Below, one piece after another: positions 61,919 through 64,000 of a stretch of 64,000 nt of DNA (within the stretch, counting starts at the first letter, position 1; every line of letters starts with the position of its first letter). Origin of the DNA: Streptomyces sp. NL15-2K (lineage in GTDB: Bacteria > Actinomycetota > Actinomycetes > Streptomycetales > Streptomycetaceae). Under the pieces are notes generated by a model. It was not told the DNA's origin, made no database searches, and saw nothing but the letters and a program-made list of their open reading frames with translations. The position numbers were made by a program, and so were the translations under genes. Where the stretch lies: assembly GCF_030551255.1 (NCBI RefSeq), contig NZ_CP130630.1, positions 11,283,001-11,347,000 on the forward strand, in the 5' to 3' direction.

Positions 61919-62851
61919 ATGACCCGTGTGCGATCCCTCCTGTCCGCTTTGTCGGCAATACTGTTGCTTTCATCGGTCGCCGCCTGTGGTTCCGGCGGCG
62001 ACGACGAACCGAAGAACGTCTCCGCGAAGGCCGCCGCTCTGGGCACGCTCACGCCCGGTGTCATCAAGGTGGCCGTCCAGCCGTATGCGCCCTACACCAG
62101 CGTCCAGGGCGACAAGATCGTCGGACTGGACGGCGACATCCTCACCTACGTGGCCAAGAAGCTGGGCCTCGAGATCAAGCCACAGGTCACCGACTTCGCC
62201 GGCATGCTCGCCGGAGTGCAGTCCCGCCGGGTGGACATCACCATCGGCGGTGTCGCCTGGTCCGCCGAGCGGCAGAAGCAAGGGCTGTTCACCGACCCGC
62301 CGTACTACTCGCCCCCGGCGATGGCGGTCCGCAGCGGCAAGACGTACAAGACGGTCGACGACCTCAAGGGCCTGAACCTGGGCACGGTCGAGGGCTATGT
62401 CTGGGTCAAGTCCATCCAGTCCGTCCCCGGGGCCGAACTGCACGCCTACCCCGACGCCACCGGAGTCTTCGACGACCTCGGCGCGGGCCGCGTCGACGTC
62501 GGCTTCCTCGACCCGCTGATCATCATCGCCGCGCAGAAGGAGCGCCCGGAGCTGAAGATCAGCACCCAGTACCTGACACCGCCCACCGCCGCCGAGGTCA
62601 AGGCGAAGCCCGACTACCAGTACTTCCAGCCGTACCAGACCGGCTTCTACCTGCCCAAGAAGGCCACCGCGCTGGAGAAGGCGATCTCCGCGCAGATCGA
62701 CGCCATGTACAAGAACGGCGAGATGGCGAAGCTCGTCGAGAAGTACGGCGGTGACCCCGAGCAGTTCCTCAAGCCGTCCGCCGACGTCGCCACCGCGCGC
62801 CGCGGCGTGGACCGGCCGCAGGACTGGACTCCGCCGTCCGCCGGCCAGTGA
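61919..62851 (+). CDS. Polar amino-acid-type ABC transporter substrate-binding lipoprotein
   Basis: 310 residues. Signal with lipobox SSVAAC (Cys23) precedes a PBPb-type domain: GVIKVAVQPYAPYTSVQGDK, GLDGDILTYVAKKLGLEIKP, GVQSRRVDITIGGVAWSAER, GTVEGYVWVKSIQSVPGAEL and VFDDLGAGRVDVGFLDPLII. The domain binds amino acids or small charged compounds. First gene of an operon (10 bases to the permease). The C-terminal tail QDWTPPSAGQ is slightly longer than usual. Confidence 0.88.
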   Translation: MTRVRSLLSALSAILLLSSVAACGSGGDDEPKNVSAKAAALGTLTPGVIKVAVQPYAPYTSVQGDKIVGLDGDILTYVAKKLGLEIKPQVTDFAGMLAGVQSRRVDITIGGVAWSAERQKQGLFTDPPYYSPPAMAVRSGKTYKTVDDLKGLNLGTVEGYVWVKSIQSVPGAELHAYPDATGVFDDLGAGRVDVGFLDPLIIIAAQKERPELKISTQYLTPPTAAEVKAKPDYQYFQPYQTGFYLPKKATALEKAISAQIDAMYKNGEMAKLVEKYGGDPEQFLKPSADVATARRGVDRPQDWTPPSAGQ

Positions 62852-62860
62852 GGGGATGAC

Positions 62861-63616
62861 ATGTCCGGCCTCTTCCAAGTGCCCTGGTCCGACTATCAGT
62901 CCGACCTGATCGACGCGCTCTGGCGCACCGTCTCCTACACCGTCGTCAGCTTCGTCGGCGCCGTACTCCTCGGCCTCGCTGTGGCCCTGCTCCGGCTGAG
63001 CAGGACATGGCCCGCACGGGCCGTCGCCGCCGTCTACACCGAGGTGTTCAAGAACGTCCCGCTGCTGGCCATCATCTTCCTGACCTACTTCGGTCTGGCC
63101 TCCGCGGGACTCCGGCTGGACGTGTTCACGGCCGGGTGCCTCAGCCTGGTCGTCTTCTACGCCGCCTACCTGTCCGAGATCTTCCGCGCCGCGATCAGCG
63201 GAGTGCACGCCGGACAGACCGAGGCGGGCGAGGCGCTGGGACTGGGCAGGGCGGCCATCTTCGCCCAGGTCGTCCTGCCGCAGGCCGTCCGGCAGGCCCT
63301 GCCCGGCACCAACACCATGCTGGTCGACCTGCTCAAGTCCACCTCGCTGCTCGTCACGGTCTCCGCCGCGGAGCTGATGTCGGAGGGCCGGCTCATCACC
63401 TCGGCCACCTTCCGGGCGCTGGAGGTGTACCTGGTCATCTCGGCGCTCTACTTCGCCATGTGCTATCCGCTCTCCCAACTCCTTCTGCTGCTGGAGAGGA
63501 AGGTACGGGCCGGCATTCCCCTGTCCCCGTGGCGACGGCGGCGGGTACGGGCGGCCAGGCAGCTGCTCGCCGCCGATCCCGGTGCCGACATCAAGCGGAA
63601 GGAGGCGGCGGTATGA
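62861..63616 (+). CDS. Amino-acid-type ABC transporter permease
   Basis: 251 residues, His/Glu/Gln/Arg/opine family permease. Membrane segments and the EAA loop (TEAGEALGLGRAAIFAQVVL, QAVRQALPG) are clear. TVSYTVVSFVGAVLLGLAVA at the N-terminus and VYTEVFKNVPLLAIIFLTYF match the family. The stop overlaps the ATPase start (ATGA), so translation is coupled. Confidence 0.92.
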   Translation: MSGLFQVPWSDYQSDLIDALWRTVSYTVVSFVGAVLLGLAVALLRLSRTWPARAVAAVYTEVFKNVPLLAIIFLTYFGLASAGLRLDVFTAGCLSLVVFYAAYLSEIFRAAISGVHAGQTEAGEALGLGRAAIFAQVVLPQAVRQALPGTNTMLVDLLKSTSLLVTVSAAELMSEGRLITSATFRALEVYLVISALYFAMCYPLSQLLLLLERKVRAGIPLSPWRRRRVRAARQLLAADPGADIKRKEAAV

Positions 63617-64000
63617 CCGAGCCCGTCACCACGGCGGAAGCCGTCACCGATGCCCCCACCGACGCGGTCGTACGGATCGAGGGGCTGAGCAAGTCCTTCG
63701 ACGGCCGGCTGGTGCTCGACGACGTGAACCTGGAGGTCGACCGCGGCCGCATCGTTAGCGTCATCGGGCAGAGCGGCGGCGGCAAGACGACCCTGATGCG
63801 CTGCGTCAACCTGCTGGAACGCCCCGACCGGGGCACGGTCGAGGTGGCCGGTGAGGTCGTGCACAGCGCCGGCCGCACGGTCTGCCGCGACCTGCCCCGG
63901 CTGCGCCGCACCGTCGGCATGGTCTTCCAGCGGTTCAACCTCTTCCCGCACCTCACGGCCGTGGAGAACGTCGTGCTGGCCCAGCGCAAGGCAGGCGTCC
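63613..64000 (+). CDS. Amino-acid-type ABC transporter ATP-binding protein, cut by the window end
   Basis: The first 129 residues are visible from ATG 63613: VRIEGLSKSFDGRLVLDDVN, then Walker A GQSGGGKTTLMRCVNLLERP, and the Q-loop TVGMVFQRFNLFPHLTAVEN. The signature, Walker B and the rest lie beyond position 64000. It powers import with the binding protein and permease encoded just before it. Confidence 0.93.
   Translation, partial: MTEPVTTAEAVTDAPTDAVVRIEGLSKSFDGRLVLDDVNLEVDRGRIVSVIGQSGGGKTTLMRCVNLLERPDRGTVEVAGEVVHSAGRTVCRDLPRLRRTVGMVFQRFNLFPHLTAVENVVLAQRKAGV

Noticed and set aside
1..64000. CRISPR arrays, tRNA or rRNA genes, phage modules or biosynthetic gene clusters
   Set aside because: No regularly spaced repeats, cloverleaf sequences, phage structural genes, PKS/NRPS or terpene synthase motifs were seen on either strand.

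Overview
The window is chromosomal DNA of a Streptomyces or very close actinomycete relative. Evidence: very high G+C with G/C third positions, huge antisense shadow reading frames, many ATGA/GTGA-coupled genes, rare TTA codons, and families typical of the genus (SpoIIE/GAF phosphatases, LAL regulators, PucR/CdaR regulators, LCP proteins, LacI-controlled sugar operons). No rRNA, tRNA, CRISPR array, prophage or biosynthetic cluster was seen. It looks like an accessory, catabolism-rich part of the chromosome with visible decay and mobile DNA.

Layout. 1-6.6 kb: an MFS transporter and a very large GH106-like glycoside hydrolase diverge from an intergenic region with two AACGTT-centred operators; a LacI regulator follows with a third copy upstream. 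6.7-9.4 kb: znuA-znuC-znuB-type zinc ABC operon behind a Zur-box-like palindrome. 9.5-15.4 kb: VOC protein, DM13 protein, Tat-exported PghP-like hydrolase with a TTA codon, and a heterodimeric ABC exporter with one degenerate nucleotide-binding domain. 15.4-22 kb: a scrapyard holding an oxidoreductase tail, a cupin gene split by TGA, an alpha/beta hydrolase with divergent PucR-type regulator, an APH-fold kinase, short direct repeats, a wrecked IS5-family transposase and a DUF2269 membrane protein. 22-29.7 kb: a CdaR/PucR regulator and a coupled three-gene operon (class III aminotransferase, FAD/4Fe-4S oxidoreductase, semialdehyde dehydrogenase), probably for GABA-like amines. 30-39.6 kb: two multi-domain SpoIIE phosphatases flanking a ribose-type sugar ABC transporter. 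39.7-46.6 kb: an inositol catabolic operon (iolE-like, iolT-like, iolG, iolH-like), its LacI regulator and a lone inositol-type binding protein, tied together by matching operators. 46.7-52.9 kb: a small operon (SRPBCC, MFS, carotenoid oxygenase) wrecked by an antisense group II intron and a 1-base insertion. 53-59.3 kb: LAL regulator, a membrane glycosyltransferase with a dead deacetylase domain, and an LCP protein. 59.3-64 kb: acyl-CoA-dehydrogenase-like flavoprotein, CdaR regulator and a divergent polar amino-acid-type ABC transporter cut by the window end.

Strongest observations. (1) A 2,435-bp group II intron lies antisense in an MFS gene; removing it restores an exact 490-codon frame. 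Its reverse transcriptase carries its own in-frame TAA, and the next gene in the host operon carries a frameshift. (2) A 191-bp element with 19-bp perfect terminal inverted repeats and a CTAG duplication is inserted in the CdaR regulator gene and adds exactly 65 in-frame codons, so the element has become protein. (3) A second inverted-repeat element (109 bp, 20-bp perfect ends) sits in the promoter region of the inositol regulator. (4) A glycosyltransferase carries a polysaccharide-deacetylase domain that has lost all recognised metal ligands. I found no wholly new multi-gene system that I could defend.
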